64,000 nt of DNA from WLWS01 sp965243105 (GCA_965243105.1 CBDEUC010000001.1:124001-188000), one strand, 5' to 3'. Counted from the first letter of the stretch, positions 43,236 to 52,207 are shown. The notes: generated by a model from the sequence alone, not told the origin. Numbers and translations: made by a program.

Positions 43236-43976
43236 ATGCAAAAATTATCTTCGGCGGTATCCCAACAGCTTGCTCTCGCGGTTTCGCAAATTCATCGAAG
43301 TAATTCGCTTGAGAAGCTTCAAAAAAACTTTCTCAGTATTGCACCACGCTTTGTTGATGCGCATGCCTATGGTTTCTACCTGTTTGACGACAAAATGAGG
43401 ACCCTGAAAGTTGAAGCGCAACATGCAAAAGTTGCGTTTCTAAATGAATATGAAGAGATGCGATCAGAGGACCCGCTGTTCAGGGATCTTGTAGCGAGAA
43501 AGACCTTCACTCATTCCCTGGCCCTTTATGACAGGGCGGAATGGCGCAAGCAGCCATTACATGACTTTCTTTCTCAATGGGACCTGGATTATTCCATTGA
43601 AGCACCCCTCATCCATGATGGGAAGGTATCCGGGACACTAAATTTTGCAATTGGCGGCGAAAAGTACTTTGCAAAGGAAGATTTAAACATGGCGCGTTTT
43701 TTATGTGACGAGTTCAGCCACTGTTACAGTCGTATCCTTGAATATTGCAGTTTGAAAAAACAGGGCGATCTGCGCTTACAGCAAATACCTGAATATTCCG
43801 AGCTGGGTGCGCGAAGCCAGCAGGTGCTGGAATTAATCCTGCAGGGCAAGAATAATCGTGCCATGGCAATGCACCTGGGTATTAGCGAGAATACCGTGCG
43901 TTACCACGTTAAGCAGCTATACCGGATTTTTGATGTGCATAACCGGGCAGCGCTGGTACGTCGCCTGTTTAACTAA
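43236..43976 (+). CDS. LuxR-type transcriptional regulator with GAF/autoinducer-like sensor domain
   Basis: 246 residues from ATG 43236, which has AGGAG 5 bases upstream; GTG 43230 is the alternative. The N-terminal 170 residues form a sensor region resembling GAF or LuxR ligand domains (VDAHAYGFYLFDD, DYSIEAPLIHDGKVSGTLNFAI). The C-terminal HTH is SARSQQVLELILQGKNNRAMAMHLGISENTVRYHVKQLYRIF-like, with the usual EN-T-V recognition helix. No luxI is nearby. It is divergent or adjacent to the catabolic set and could regulate it; the gap to the pse cluster is 88 bases. Confidence 0.85.
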   Translation: MQKLSSAVSQQLALAVSQIHRSNSLEKLQKNFLSIAPRFVDAHAYGFYLFDDKMRTLKVEAQHAKVAFLNEYEEMRSEDPLFRDLVARKTFTHSLALYDRAEWRKQPLHDFLSQWDLDYSIEAPLIHDGKVSGTLNFAIGGEKYFAKEDLNMARFLCDEFSHCYSRILEYCSLKKQGDLRLQQIPEYSELGARSQQVLELILQGKNNRAMAMHLGISENTVRYHVKQLYRIFDVHNRAALVRRLFN

Positions 43977-43988
43977 ATCAAGCGTGGC

Positions 43989-44420
43989 TCAGGCCTGCTT
44001 CATCGCTGCTGCTCGTCGCAGGCCTTCTTCAACACTCATGCCAATGGTAGCTGCCTGCACCTTTCCGTGCTGATAGGAAGAAAGGAAGATCACTTCCATT
44101 ATTTCTTCTTCCGTTGCACCTTCAAGCATTGCCCCCTGAATATGGAATACCAGGCCGGGGCCACATTGCATTGCGGCCAGCATACCGACGAGCACCAGTT
44201 CTCTTGTCTTTGGATCCAGCTTGCCACGTTCGAGTGAACTGGCCAGTGGTTGCTGGGTGTAGTAATCGAGAAGCTCCGGCATCTTGTCGGCGTAAACCTG
44301 GAAAACCTGCTTTATATCGTCAATGTTTCCATCCCCGACCAGGATTTGCCAGGAATCCAGCATCTCCTGCCCGGTTTTTGCACCGCCGATGGCCTCGGCC
44401 TGTTGTTTAGGATCTGTCAT
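43989..44420 (-). CDS. Carboxymuconolactone decarboxylase-family protein
   Basis: 143 residues, helical, cytoplasmic. The AhpD/CMD core is AAMQCGPGLVFHIQGAMLEGATEEEIMEVIFLSSYQHG; only one Cys is in the CxxC position, with His four after, so an AhpD-type disulfide peroxidase is not expected. The function may be carboxymuconolactone decarboxylation or an uncharacterised reaction. It overlaps the nitrilase stop by 4 bases and is its operon partner. Confidence 0.75.
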   Translation of the reverse strand: MTDPKQQAEAIGGAKTGQEMLDSWQILVGDGNIDDIKQVFQVYADKMPELLDYYTQQPLASSLERGKLDPKTRELVLVGMLAAMQCGPGLVFHIQGAMLEGATEEEIMEVIFLSSYQHGKVQAATIGMSVEEGLRRAAAMKQA

Positions 44421-45511
44421 TTATCTTTCTCCATGTAGGCGGGTCGTTTCCAGATATCGCGTTCGTACATTCTTTCAACCGCGCTGGCAACGACCCTGTC
44501 GTTTTCTGCATGCTTAAGCGGTGGCTCCTTCAGGCAACGGTTTTTTTCATACAGGGGTTCATCATAAATAAGCCTGAATTGCTCCGTGCGCAGGTCCTTG
44601 AGCCAGTTTCCCCACAATGAACGTGCGCGGTATTGCCTGAGTGCTTCAATATCGATAATGCCACCGGCATAGGAAGAGGCACCGCCTGCCTCGTGGTTGG
44701 AAACAATCTGTCCCTGGTAATCTACCAGCATTGAATTACCGCCGAATGTATCGATCGGAAATTCCGAATCCGGCATCGGGCAGTATCCCCCCGGGTTTGG
44801 GGCAATCACGTACATGGTGTTGTCCAGTGCCCGTGCGCGGTTTTGCACTTCCCACAAACCGTTGGCCACGTAGGGTTCCGGGTAACTCGGTCGGTAGACA
44901 ATTTCTGCGCCGTTCATGGCAAGTCCCCTTGCGGTTTCCGGGTAGCTGCCTTCCATGCAGATGATGCAGCCGATGCGTCCAATCTCGGTATCGGTAACAG
45001 GAAAAAAAGCATCAAGACCCGAGCCGTTTATCTCCAGCCACTGGTCCCATACGTCATGTGGCACCGTAGAATGTTCACGGGCGAAAACCTGCATCTTGTA
45101 GTGCCTGTGAATTACTTCACCGTTGGGGTCAACGATGAAGGCACAGTTGAAAAACCTGTCTTCAAATGCAGGATGAATCACTTTTGCCTGGGCGATAATA
45201 AAAGTATCCAGGTCACGCGCCAGTTCACCCAGGTATTCCGTTTCCTTGCCAGGTATCTCGATAGCCGTAGTCCTGACATAGTCAACGTGGTCCCAGTCAA
45301 AGATTTCATCCGTGAAACCCTGTAAAGCACCTTCCGGGATCGCGATTAACCTGACTGGTAGATCAATGGCAGTTAGCCAGACCGCTGCCCTGGCAAGCTC
45401 GGCGATGTGATCAAGGTTACGAAAAATATCTGAACGTTGATGGGCGCCTCGCATTACCGGTTGTAATGCCAGGGCCATGTATTGTTCGATGGGTTTGGCT
45501 GTGTTGGCCAT
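44417..45511 (-). CDS. Nitrilase/carbon-nitrogen hydrolase family enzyme
   Basis: 364 residues from ATG 45511, which has GGAGAA upstream; an upstream in-frame start at 45571 lacks one. The catalytic triad is visible as Glu in IPEGAL, Lys in HYKMQ and Cys in ICMEGSYPE. It hydrolyses a C-N bond of a nitrile, amide or carbamoyl compound through a thioester. The C-terminus (KHAENDRVVASAVERMYERDIWKRP) is family-specific. It shares an operon with the CMD gene. With the dioxygenase pair to the right it suggests breakdown of a nitrogen-containing aromatic, but this is inference. Confidence 0.85.
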   Translation of the reverse strand: MANTAKPIEQYMALALQPVMRGAHQRSDIFRNLDHIAELARAAVWLTAIDLPVRLIAIPEGALQGFTDEIFDWDHVDYVRTTAIEIPGKETEYLGELARDLDTFIIAQAKVIHPAFEDRFFNCAFIVDPNGEVIHRHYKMQVFAREHSTVPHDVWDQWLEINGSGLDAFFPVTDTEIGRIGCIICMEGSYPETARGLAMNGAEIVYRPSYPEPYVANGLWEVQNRARALDNTMYVIAPNPGGYCPMPDSEFPIDTFGGNSMLVDYQGQIVSNHEAGGASSYAGGIIDIEALRQYRARSLWGNWLKDLRTEQFRLIYDEPLYEKNRCLKEPPLKHAENDRVVASAVERMYERDIWKRPAYMEKDK

Positions 45512-45589
45512 GTTTATTCTCCGGGATAACTTGCCTGGAGAAAATCTATGCTCGAAGAAGGAGGCGGGCAATTACCCGTTCGGGTAGTT

Positions 45590-45752
45590 AAAAAAAAGGG
45601 CGCCAATTGGCGCCCGTGAGCGAAGAGAACGGTCTGAGGAACCGATCCTCAATAAGCATTGCGTTCAATCTACATAGAGGAGGAGAGATTGAATTTGCCT
45701 GCACTTACCAATGCAGCTACCGTGCCATCTTGCTAAATTAAGCAAAATCATA
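45590..45752 (-). ncRNA. Candidate small RNA upstream of the nitrilase gene
   Basis: On the minus strand a hairpin with a T-run (45591-45615) ends a region with no convincing gene. A TATACT element at 45759-45764 (minus strand) could be a -10, though no good -35 is seen. The transcript would be about 160 bases and include a stem GAGGA/TCCTC (near 45642) and TTGCT/AGCAA (45730-45745). The terminator orientation has no other leftward gene to serve. A short 78-codon frame on this strand looks spurious. Confidence 0.3.
45591..45615 (-). terminator. Intrinsic terminator on the minus strand
   Basis: GGGCGCC-AATT-GGCGCCC (45598-45615), 7 bp, with a seven-A run on the plus strand at 45591-45597, that is a T-run after the hairpin in leftward transcription. 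It lies about 80 bases before the nitrilase start and has no upstream leftward protein gene. Confidence 0.75.
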
Positions 45753-45921
45753 GACTTAAGTATAGGACCGGTGAAGCCCGGTGCATGATAGTGAGGCATT
45801 CCAATGGATCGGGGCACCGCGCTTGTGCATCGCACCAACTTTTTAGCGGTACGTGGGAGTACTCCGGATTGAATCCCAAGCCTGCTACACTCCAACAGCA
45901 TTTACGCGACGAGGACACGGC

Positions 45922-46932
45922 ATGTACAACTCCAGGGCAACGATCGTTTTATATATTATCTTCTGCTTGCTGACGTTTTCGGCCAGGGGAGAAGTGGGGA
46001 CATCAGGCTACACCCCCGACAGCTGGTGGCCTTCAGAGTGGGGTGCTGACGATGAACTCGGTGCACTCAATCGTCTCGACAATGCCAAGGTGCTGCAGGC
46101 GGCCGCGCTGATCAAGCAGGGCAGGATATATGACATGACACGTGTCTATTCCGAGGACATGCCGCTGTTTGCCCTGACACCCCAACATCGAAAATTCACC
46201 GTGACCGTGCCGGGAGCGCCAAGCTGGGGGCCTCTTGGTAAAAACAAGCTTGCGTGGAACGAGGAGTTTATTTCCGGTCACCTCGGACAGGATGGCACGC
46301 AGTTTGATGCGCTTTGTCACATGGCAACCGTGATGGGCAAGGCGGGTGATCTTAATGAACTTCGTTATTACAACGGTTTCAGCCATGCAGAAATCGGCAC
46401 AGGGCGCGGCTTCAGCAGGCTTGGCGTGGAAAAGGTCACGCCCATTTTTACTCGTGGAGTGCTGATTGATATTGCCGCCCTGAAAGGACGCATGCTGGAT
46501 CGTTCTGAAGAGTTTGGTATGGATGACATTCATGCAGCCCTGAAGAAGCAGGGCATGAGTGAAGCGGACATTCGCGAAGGTGATGCATTGTTTTATCACA
46601 CCGGTTGGGGATCCCTCTGGGGAGTGGATAACGACAAGTTCAATAGCGGTACACCGGGTATGTCTGACAAGGCCGGCGACTGGGTGGTGAAGAAGAAAGT
46701 CATCATGGTGGGCACAGATAACTGGGCGGTGGAAGCGATCCCCGGACCCGATGTAAACAACTTTGCACCGAACCATCAAAAATTCCTAGTGGAAAATGGC
46801 ATATACATCATGGAGAACCTGGATTTCTCCAGTCTCATCGAAGCGGGTGTCTATGAGTTTGCTTTTGTCTTTGGCGCCATGCCCATCAAGGGCGCCACCG
46901 GCTCTCCGGGAAGACCTTTCGCGATTCGATGA
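45922..46932 (+). CDS. Exported cyclase-family metal-dependent hydrolase
   Basis: 336 residues from ATG 45922; the frame upstream lacks a ribosome site, while GAGGAC precedes this ATG. Signal peptide about 1-26 (TIVLYIIFCLLTFSARG). The cyclase motif is present in the variant form GHLGQDGTQFDALCH, the HxGTHxDxPxH region of the kynurenine formamidase/cyclase family. The late sequence WAVEAIPG lies in the usual region. It is likely a periplasmic amidase or lactonase. It is next to the dioxygenase pair and may act on the same aromatic substrate. Confidence 0.8.
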   Translation: MYNSRATIVLYIIFCLLTFSARGEVGTSGYTPDSWWPSEWGADDELGALNRLDNAKVLQAAALIKQGRIYDMTRVYSEDMPLFALTPQHRKFTVTVPGAPSWGPLGKNKLAWNEEFISGHLGQDGTQFDALCHMATVMGKAGDLNELRYYNGFSHAEIGTGRGFSRLGVEKVTPIFTRGVLIDIAALKGRMLDRSEEFGMDDIHAALKKQGMSEADIREGDALFYHTGWGSLWGVDNDKFNSGTPGMSDKAGDWVVKKKVIMVGTDNWAVEAIPGPDVNNFAPNHQKFLVENGIYIMENLDFSSLIEAGVYEFAFVFGAMPIKGATGSPGRPFAIR

Positions 46933-46980
46933 GGATCACTGAATTATTTTGAAAGCACTGACATGAATAACAGCACAGAC

Positions 46981-47040
46981 CCTCAGCGACATGGATGTCG
47001 CTGAGGAGCCTACAGGGACGTACCTGCAGCGTGTCTGTGC
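46981..47040. repeat. Extragenic palindromic repeat of a known gammaproteobacterial type, with terminator-like hairpin
   Basis: CCTCAGCGACAT-GG-ATGTCGCTGAGG (46981-47006), a perfect 12-bp inverted repeat, followed by GAGCCTACAGGGACGTACCTGCAGCGTGTC, whose inner GAGCCTACAGGGA core I recall from repeats found after genes in several marine gammaproteobacteria. It lies about 50 bases past the cyclase stop. Role: 3' end or transcription stop. Confidence 0.5.
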
Positions 47041-47129
47041 GTTAATCATGTTAGTGCAAGAATTAGAAGATTAGGGACAAATAATCTACACTGCACAGCA
47101 GGCTAGTTTTATATCAGGAGAAAGTGAAC

Positions 47130-48035
47130 ATGAGTAAAGGCGAGATCATTGCCGGTTACCTGGCACCCCATCCACCGCACCTGGTCTATGGTGAAAACCC
47201 GCCACAAAATGAAGCGAAGTCAAAGGGTGGTTGGGAGCAACTGCGATGGGCCTATGAACGTGCTCGTGAAACCCTGGAAGAGCTCAAGCCAGATGTGCTG
47301 CTGGTTCATTCACCTCACTGGGTGACTCAACAGGGTCATCATTTTCTCGGTGTGCCCAATCTCAGTGGTAAATCGGTAGACCCTATATTTCCCAATCTTT
47401 TTCGTTATAACTTTGAACTTGAAGTGGACGTGGAACTGGCGGAAGCCTGTTGTGCCAATGGTGCCGAGATGGGGCTCAACACGAAGATGATGCGTAACCC
47501 GAATTTTCGCGTGGACTACGGCACCATCACTACCCTGCACATGATTCGTCCGCAGTGGGATATTCCTGTTGTCGGTCTTTCTGCAAATAATTCTCCCTAC
47601 TATCTCACCACGGAGGAAGGGCTTGGAGAGATGGACCTGCTTGGCAAGGCAACACGCAAGGCCATCGAAGACAGCGGTCGCCGTGCTGTCCTGCTTGCTT
47701 CAAATACACTGTGCCACTATCACTTCAGCGTGGAACCGGTACCCCCGGAAGACATGGCACAGGAACACCCGGAGAACTACGAAGGTTACCTGTGGGATAT
47801 GCGCATGATCGACCTGCTGCGCCAGGGCAAGATAGGCGAGGTATTTGAATTACTGCCGCAGTTTATCGACGAGGCCTTTGCCGAGGTGAAATCCGGCGCC
47901 TTTACCTGGATGTTCTCTGCCATGGACTACCCCGAGTTACCCGGCGAGTTGCACGGCTACGGAACAGTGATTGGCACCGGTAATGCCGTGATGGAGTGGA
48001 ACTTGATCAAGGCGGGCCTGGCAAAGGCAGCCTAG
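47130..48035 (+). CDS. Class III extradiol dioxygenase, catalytic subunit (AmnB-like, 2-aminophenol 1,6-dioxygenase beta)
   Basis: 301 residues from ATG 47130, with AGGAG 9 bases upstream. LigB-family iron ligands are visible in APHPPHL (H14) and HSPHW (H60/H63); the third ligand Glu is in the C-terminal half. AmnB of Pseudomonas AP-3 is about 305 residues, and the pair order amnB-amnA is the same here. The enzyme would open the ring of 2-aminophenol or a catechol-like compound. Other amn genes (dehydrogenase, deaminase, hydratase and so on) are absent from this window. Substrate is therefore uncertain, and a protocatechuate-type or homoprotocatechuate-type activity cannot be excluded. Confidence 0.78.
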   Translation: MSKGEIIAGYLAPHPPHLVYGENPPQNEAKSKGGWEQLRWAYERARETLEELKPDVLLVHSPHWVTQQGHHFLGVPNLSGKSVDPIFPNLFRYNFELEVDVELAEACCANGAEMGLNTKMMRNPNFRVDYGTITTLHMIRPQWDIPVVGLSANNSPYYLTTEEGLGEMDLLGKATRKAIEDSGRRAVLLASNTLCHYHFSVEPVPPEDMAQEHPENYEGYLWDMRMIDLLRQGKIGEVFELLPQFIDEAFAEVKSGAFTWMFSAMDYPELPGELHGYGTVIGTGNAVMEWNLIKAGLAKAA

Positions 48036-48045
48036 GAGAAACCAT

Positions 48046-48864
48046 ATGACTGTTGTCGCAGCCGTTCTGTTACCTGGTTCACCCCTGCCCTACGTGCAAA
48101 GGGATAACCCACCCTGGGGGCAACTGGCAGATGCCATGGAAAAAGCAGGCCAGTCAGTGTCTGCAGCAAAGCCGGATACCCTGGTCGTGTATTCAACCCA
48201 GTGGATCGCGGTCCTGGATCAACTGTGGCAAACCCGTGAGCACTTGAAAGATGTGCACGTGGATGAAAACTGGCACGAGTACGGAGACCTGCCGTTTGAT
48301 ATCAATACCGACGTGGAACTTGCCGAGGCCTGTGTGGCGGCCACCAACAATGCCGGCGTCAAGACCAAGGGCGTCGACTATGACAAGTTTCCTATTGATA
48401 CCGGGAGTATCGTAACGGCAAATTTTCTAAATCCAGCAAATGAAGCCAGGATGGTGATCAGTGCAAACAACGTTTACCACGACTGGGCAATGACTGAACA
48501 ACTTGGCCGTATCGCTGCAGAAGAAGCAGACAAGCTTGGACGTCGTATCGCGGTCGTTGGCTGCGGTGGGTTATCCGGCGCGTTTTTTAGAAATTCTATC
48601 GATATCGTGAAGGATCACATCGTTAACAGTGAAGATGACGAATGGAATAAAAAGATCCTGGCACTGATGGAAGCCGGGGATGTGGATGCCCTGGTCGCGC
48701 AGGCACCGGAATACGCGGGCGCAGCAAAGGTAGACATGGGCTTTAAACACATGGCCTTTATCATGGGGGGTATTGGTGGCAACTTTTCTTCCGCCACGGT
48801 GCATGGCTACGGCCCCCTTTACGGTGCTGGCGGCGCCGTGGTTGAGTTCCACCTCGATAACTAA
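48046..48864 (+). CDS. LigB-family dioxygenase non-catalytic subunit (AmnA-like alpha)
   Basis: 272 residues, with AGGAG-like sequence (TAGGAGAA) before ATG 48046 and 10 bases after the AmnB-like gene. It is homologous in fold to its neighbour but lacks both iron-binding His motifs: the places read LPGSPLP and YSTQW. That matches the non-metal-binding alpha subunit of heterotetrameric 2-aminophenol dioxygenases. The GGGLSGAFF and ATVHGYGPLYG parts are family-typical. It would stabilise the catalytic subunit. The length (272) fits AmnA (271). Confidence 0.78.
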   Translation: MTVVAAVLLPGSPLPYVQRDNPPWGQLADAMEKAGQSVSAAKPDTLVVYSTQWIAVLDQLWQTREHLKDVHVDENWHEYGDLPFDINTDVELAEACVAATNNAGVKTKGVDYDKFPIDTGSIVTANFLNPANEARMVISANNVYHDWAMTEQLGRIAAEEADKLGRRIAVVGCGGLSGAFFRNSIDIVKDHIVNSEDDEWNKKILALMEAGDVDALVAQAPEYAGAAKVDMGFKHMAFIMGGIGGNFSSATVHGYGPLYGAGGAVVEFHLDN

Positions 48865-49148
48865 TTGCGGTGGCGGCCGGGCACTTCGATCGTTTTTCTT
48901 ATTCTTTCGTGATGGCCTTCACTTTTTTATTGCCCGGGCTGTTTTACCCCGATTTATTGACCCCAATGCAACTCTTTGATTTGTAGATATTAACGCCGGA
49001 ATTAGTCGCAGGGCCCGCGATTACACCCGGTTCAAGATTTCCTTCCCCGCGGCCGATACCACTCCTGTGTACAGGATTCTTTTCTACGATTTTCAACATG
49101 CTTTCGGCATTTGCGCTGTGCCGAAACTGAACGCCGGGGTGTAATAAC

Positions 49149-50027
49149 ATGACAAGATCACAATCGAATATTCTCGACACGCTCGATGGCATCAAGAAGC
49201 GATCCATCCTGGGTAGCTGGGTTTCACGGATAAGCTCGGCAAAGTCGCCAGCCCAGGCCCTGGTCCATCCCTGTATTATTGATGGACAGCACACCCTCAT
49301 TCACGAGCGCGGACTTCAGCAAAGCGATCCTGAAAGCTACGCCCACATCCTGGAGTTTGCCAGGAGCAACGGTTTTAATGTCAGGGAAGACCAGAGGCGT
49401 GACTTTATTGAGGGCGTCAAGCGAGTCAGGAACAAGCGCCGGGCTAACGTGATGACGGTCATGGCCCTGACCGCCACCATGATGTCACAGGCAGTGGCTG
49501 CCAAGGCAGGCAGTGAGCTGGATACAACGGACGAACATCACATCGAAAACCACGATGATCACATGCATGATTTTGATTTCGAACTCGATGCATACGACAG
49601 CGAGGAAGAGATGGTGTCAGCGATGTTTAACTGGATTAACCAGCATTCGTCGTTTGATCACGATGTAAATATGATGCCGGATATAAAGAAAGTATCGGCA
49701 AAGGAAATTGCAAAGGTTGCCTTTGGTGGTGAACTACCCCAGGCCGTGGACCCGCAGAAACTCCAGATATATGGCCTGTACAATTTTAACGAGGGAGCGG
49801 TCTACATCCTGGATAGCCTGGACATGAAATCGGAACAGGGCAAGGGGATCCTTCTGCATGAGCTGGTGCATTACCTGCAATACCAGTACAACCAGGATGA
49901 AAGTGTGCAGTGCAAGAACGAACTGGAATCTCTCGCCTACATTCTCGAGGCCCGTTTCCTGCAGTCACACGGTCACCAGCATAACATCAGCGATGCCCAC
50001 ATTGACCGTGTCAGCCAGTGCGCCTGA
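49149..50027 (+). CDS. Membrane-anchored HExxH protein with His/Asp-rich stretch
   Basis: 292 residues. Residues 1-99 are polar, ending in a basic cluster (VKRVRNKRR); about 100-118 are hydrophobic (VMTVMALTATMMSQAVAA), so the segment acts as a late signal anchor with the C-terminal part in the periplasm. Residues 127-160 are rich in His, Asp and Glu. A zinc protease motif HELVH is at 237-241 (LLHELVHYLQ), followed by a Glu-rich helix NELESLAY as a possible third ligand region, as in the DUF6647-type group. The reaction is unknown. A true start further right is possible. Confidence 0.6.
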   Translation: MTRSQSNILDTLDGIKKRSILGSWVSRISSAKSPAQALVHPCIIDGQHTLIHERGLQQSDPESYAHILEFARSNGFNVREDQRRDFIEGVKRVRNKRRANVMTVMALTATMMSQAVAAKAGSELDTTDEHHIENHDDHMHDFDFELDAYDSEEEMVSAMFNWINQHSSFDHDVNMMPDIKKVSAKEIAKVAFGGELPQAVDPQKLQIYGLYNFNEGAVYILDSLDMKSEQGKGILLHELVHYLQYQYNQDESVQCKNELESLAYILEARFLQSHGHQHNISDAHIDRVSQCA

Positions 50028-50152
50028 ACTGGATTGCCCTCGGCTCCCGCTGAGGTAATCACGCCTGTATAATTTTCTTCGGCTGGAGTAACATTAGTGC
50101 CTGAATTTGTTGTTTTTGTTGAACCAAAAGAGTGATACAGGTCTAAACGGGT

Positions 50153-50497
50153 ATGAAACAGTTCATTACACTACGACGACTCCTGCCGACAGCGCTTTAC
50201 CTGCTGATGGGGACATTTTCTGCTGTTTCCATCGCCGCTGATTCCGCGAGTATCGTCAATATTTCCAGTGACTACGAAAGCGGCCTGATATTCCTCGCCC
50301 AGTCCGAGGCTGACGACAAGCAGAACCAGGTGCCCGAGTCCGGAACCGTGGTGATACCGGCATCGGCCGAAAAGGATGAAAGTGAGAAAAAGTGCATGAC
50401 CGTTTGCCAGCGCTGGGGACAGGAATGCATGTACGATAATAATCGTGGGCGAAAATGCCGACGGACATGCAAGGAATTTGGCCAGGAGTGTTTCTGA
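50153..50497 (+). CDS. Small secreted protein with two identical-spacing Cys repeats
   Basis: 114 residues; signal peptide ends about residue 29 (FSAVSIAADS). The mature N-terminal half is acidic and low in structure. The C-terminal 35 residues hold six Cys in two repeats C-x3-C-x6-C with 9 residues between (CMTVCQRWGQEC and CRRTCKEFGQEC), each ending in G-Q-E-C. Disulfides are likely. It resembles short host- or surface-directed peptides only in layout; no family was recognised. It stands alone before the tRNA-Leu, with no related gene nearby. Confidence 0.7.
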   Translation: MKQFITLRRLLPTALYLLMGTFSAVSIAADSASIVNISSDYESGLIFLAQSEADDKQNQVPESGTVVIPASAEKDESEKKCMTVCQRWGQECMYDNNRGRKCRRTCKEFGQECF

Positions 50498-50668
50498 ACG
50501 GATCTTTTTCCTTCAGACTTTGTTGCTCGCCTTTCTCGAATGCTCATGTATTCGAACATACACTCCGCTTCTCGAAAGTATCGCGCCGCGTCTGAAGAAA
50601 AAATTCCTCGTTCAGGGCGTGAATGTTTGGTCTTAAAAGGATAAAAAGCCGTCGTAACCAGGCCAAGG

Positions 50669-50702
50669 TTGTATAGCTAATCCCCTGTCTTATCTTTATA
50701 AT
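50669..50702 (+). promoter_or_regulatory. Likely promoter of tRNA-Leu
   Basis: TTGTAT (50669-50674), 16 bases, TATCTT (50691-50696); overlapping this is TATAAT (50697-50702). A C-rich discriminator (50703-50709) follows, typical of stringently controlled tRNA promoters. Confidence 0.4.
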
Positions 50703-50765
50703 CCCCCCCTTATTTGCGGCCATCGTGGCACGGAACGTGCGTGTTTCACGGGATCAACGTTTAAT

Positions 50766-50850
<85 letters not shown>

Positions 50851-50887
50851 TTTTAAATTACACCAATAAAATCATATAGTTAAAGTT

Positions 50888-52207
50888 ATGCAGGTATCAG
50901 TAGAAAGCAAGGGCACGCTGGAGCGTGTCATGAAAGTGGAAGTGCCCGAGGAGAAAATCGCCGCGGAGGTCGAGGATCGTCTCAAGTCACTGAGTAAAAC
51001 CACCAAGATGCAGGGATTTCGACCCGGCAAGGTGCCGATGCACCTGATAAAGAAACGTTACGGCGCAGGCGTACGCCAGGAAGTTGTGGGTGAACTGGTG
51101 CAAAACAGCTATTTCGACGCTATTAACCAGGAAAAACTGCGTCCTGCGGGCATGCCGAAAATTGACCCCCTCGAAGCGGAGCTGGGGCAGGGGCTGGTTT
51201 ACACCGCGCAGTTCGAGGTCATGCCTGACATTGAGCTGGCTGACGTGGAAGGCCTGGAAATCGAACAGCCAAAGTGTGACATATCCGATGCCGATACCGA
51301 GAAGATGATTGAAACACTGCGCAAGCAGCGACAGGATTTCCAGGTAACCGAGCGCGAGAGCCAGTCCGGCGACAAGCTGAAGATTGATTTCACCGGCCGC
51401 ATGAATGGCGAAGAGTTTGAGGGTGGCAAGGCAACAGACTTTGAGCTGGAGCTGGGTTCAAATTCTTTCATACCCGGTTTTGAAGACGGCCTGATTGGTA
51501 AGAAGGCGGACGAAGAAGTTGTGCTGGATCTGAAATTCCCGGATCCCTACCAGAAAGAGGAGTTCTCCGGAAAGGATGTTGAGTTCACAGTGAAAATTCA
51601 CGAGGTCAAGGAAGCGGTTCTGCCCGAGCTTGATGACGAGTTTTTCGCAGCATTTGGTGTAGAAGAGGGCGGTAAGGATGCTTTCGTCACAGAAATCCGC
51701 CAGCACATGACGAGGGAGTCGGAAACGGCCCTGAGAAATCGCCAGCGTGATGCCGTGATGGATGCCCTGGCCGAGGCCAACAAGGTAGACCTGCCACGCA
51801 CTATGATTGAAGCCGAGCAGCAAAACATGCAAAAGCAATTTACTGACAACATGGCGCAATATGGTATGGATCCAAAAGCAGCGCCACCGGTTGATCTCAG
51901 CATGTTTGAAGAACAGGCCACAAGACGGGTTGCGCTTCAACTTATTGTGGCAGAATTGATACGAAAGCACGAATTGCGCGCGGAAGCATCAAAAGTTCGT
52001 GAAACGATTGAAAAAAATGCGGCCAGCTATGAGGATCCCAGCGCCGTGGTTAACTGGTATTACAGCGACAAAAACCGCCTCGCCGAGGTGGAAGCGCTGG
52101 TACTGGAGGATGCGGTGATTGATTTTGTCTGTGGCAAGGCAAAAATGCAGGAGACGCAGCTGGCATTTGACGATTTAATGAATAAAGGGCAGACTGAGAC
52201 GGAGTAA
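50888..52207 (+). CDS. tig: Trigger factor
   Basis: 439 residues, full length. The N-terminal ribosome-binding domain holds GFRPGKVPMHLIKKRYG, and the PPIase domain (about 155-245) has DKLKIDFTGRMNGEEFEGG and GSNSFIPGFEDGLIG (FKBP-type). The C-terminal part is the chaperone cradle. It binds nascent chains at the exit tunnel. Gene order tig-clpP-clpX-lon matches other gammaproteobacteria. Confidence 0.97.
   Translation: MQVSVESKGTLERVMKVEVPEEKIAAEVEDRLKSLSKTTKMQGFRPGKVPMHLIKKRYGAGVRQEVVGELVQNSYFDAINQEKLRPAGMPKIDPLEAELGQGLVYTAQFEVMPDIELADVEGLEIEQPKCDISDADTEKMIETLRKQRQDFQVTERESQSGDKLKIDFTGRMNGEEFEGGKATDFELELGSNSFIPGFEDGLIGKKADEEVVLDLKFPDPYQKEEFSGKDVEFTVKIHEVKEAVLPELDDEFFAAFGVEEGGKDAFVTEIRQHMTRESETALRNRQRDAVMDALAEANKVDLPRTMIEAEQQNMQKQFTDNMAQYGMDPKAAPPVDLSMFEEQATRRVALQLIVAELIRKHELRAEASKVRETIEKNAASYEDPSAVVNWYYSDKNRLAEVEALVLEDAVIDFVCGKAKMQETQLAFDDLMNKGQTETE

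Noticed and set aside
45665..45901. A 78-codon minus-strand frame before the terminator at 45591-45615
   Set aside because: No signal, domain or ribosome site. It overlaps the cyclase gene upstream region and fits a non-coding RNA better.
46033..46779. A 248-codon minus-strand frame
   Set aside because: Antisense to the cyclase-family gene with its intact metal motif.
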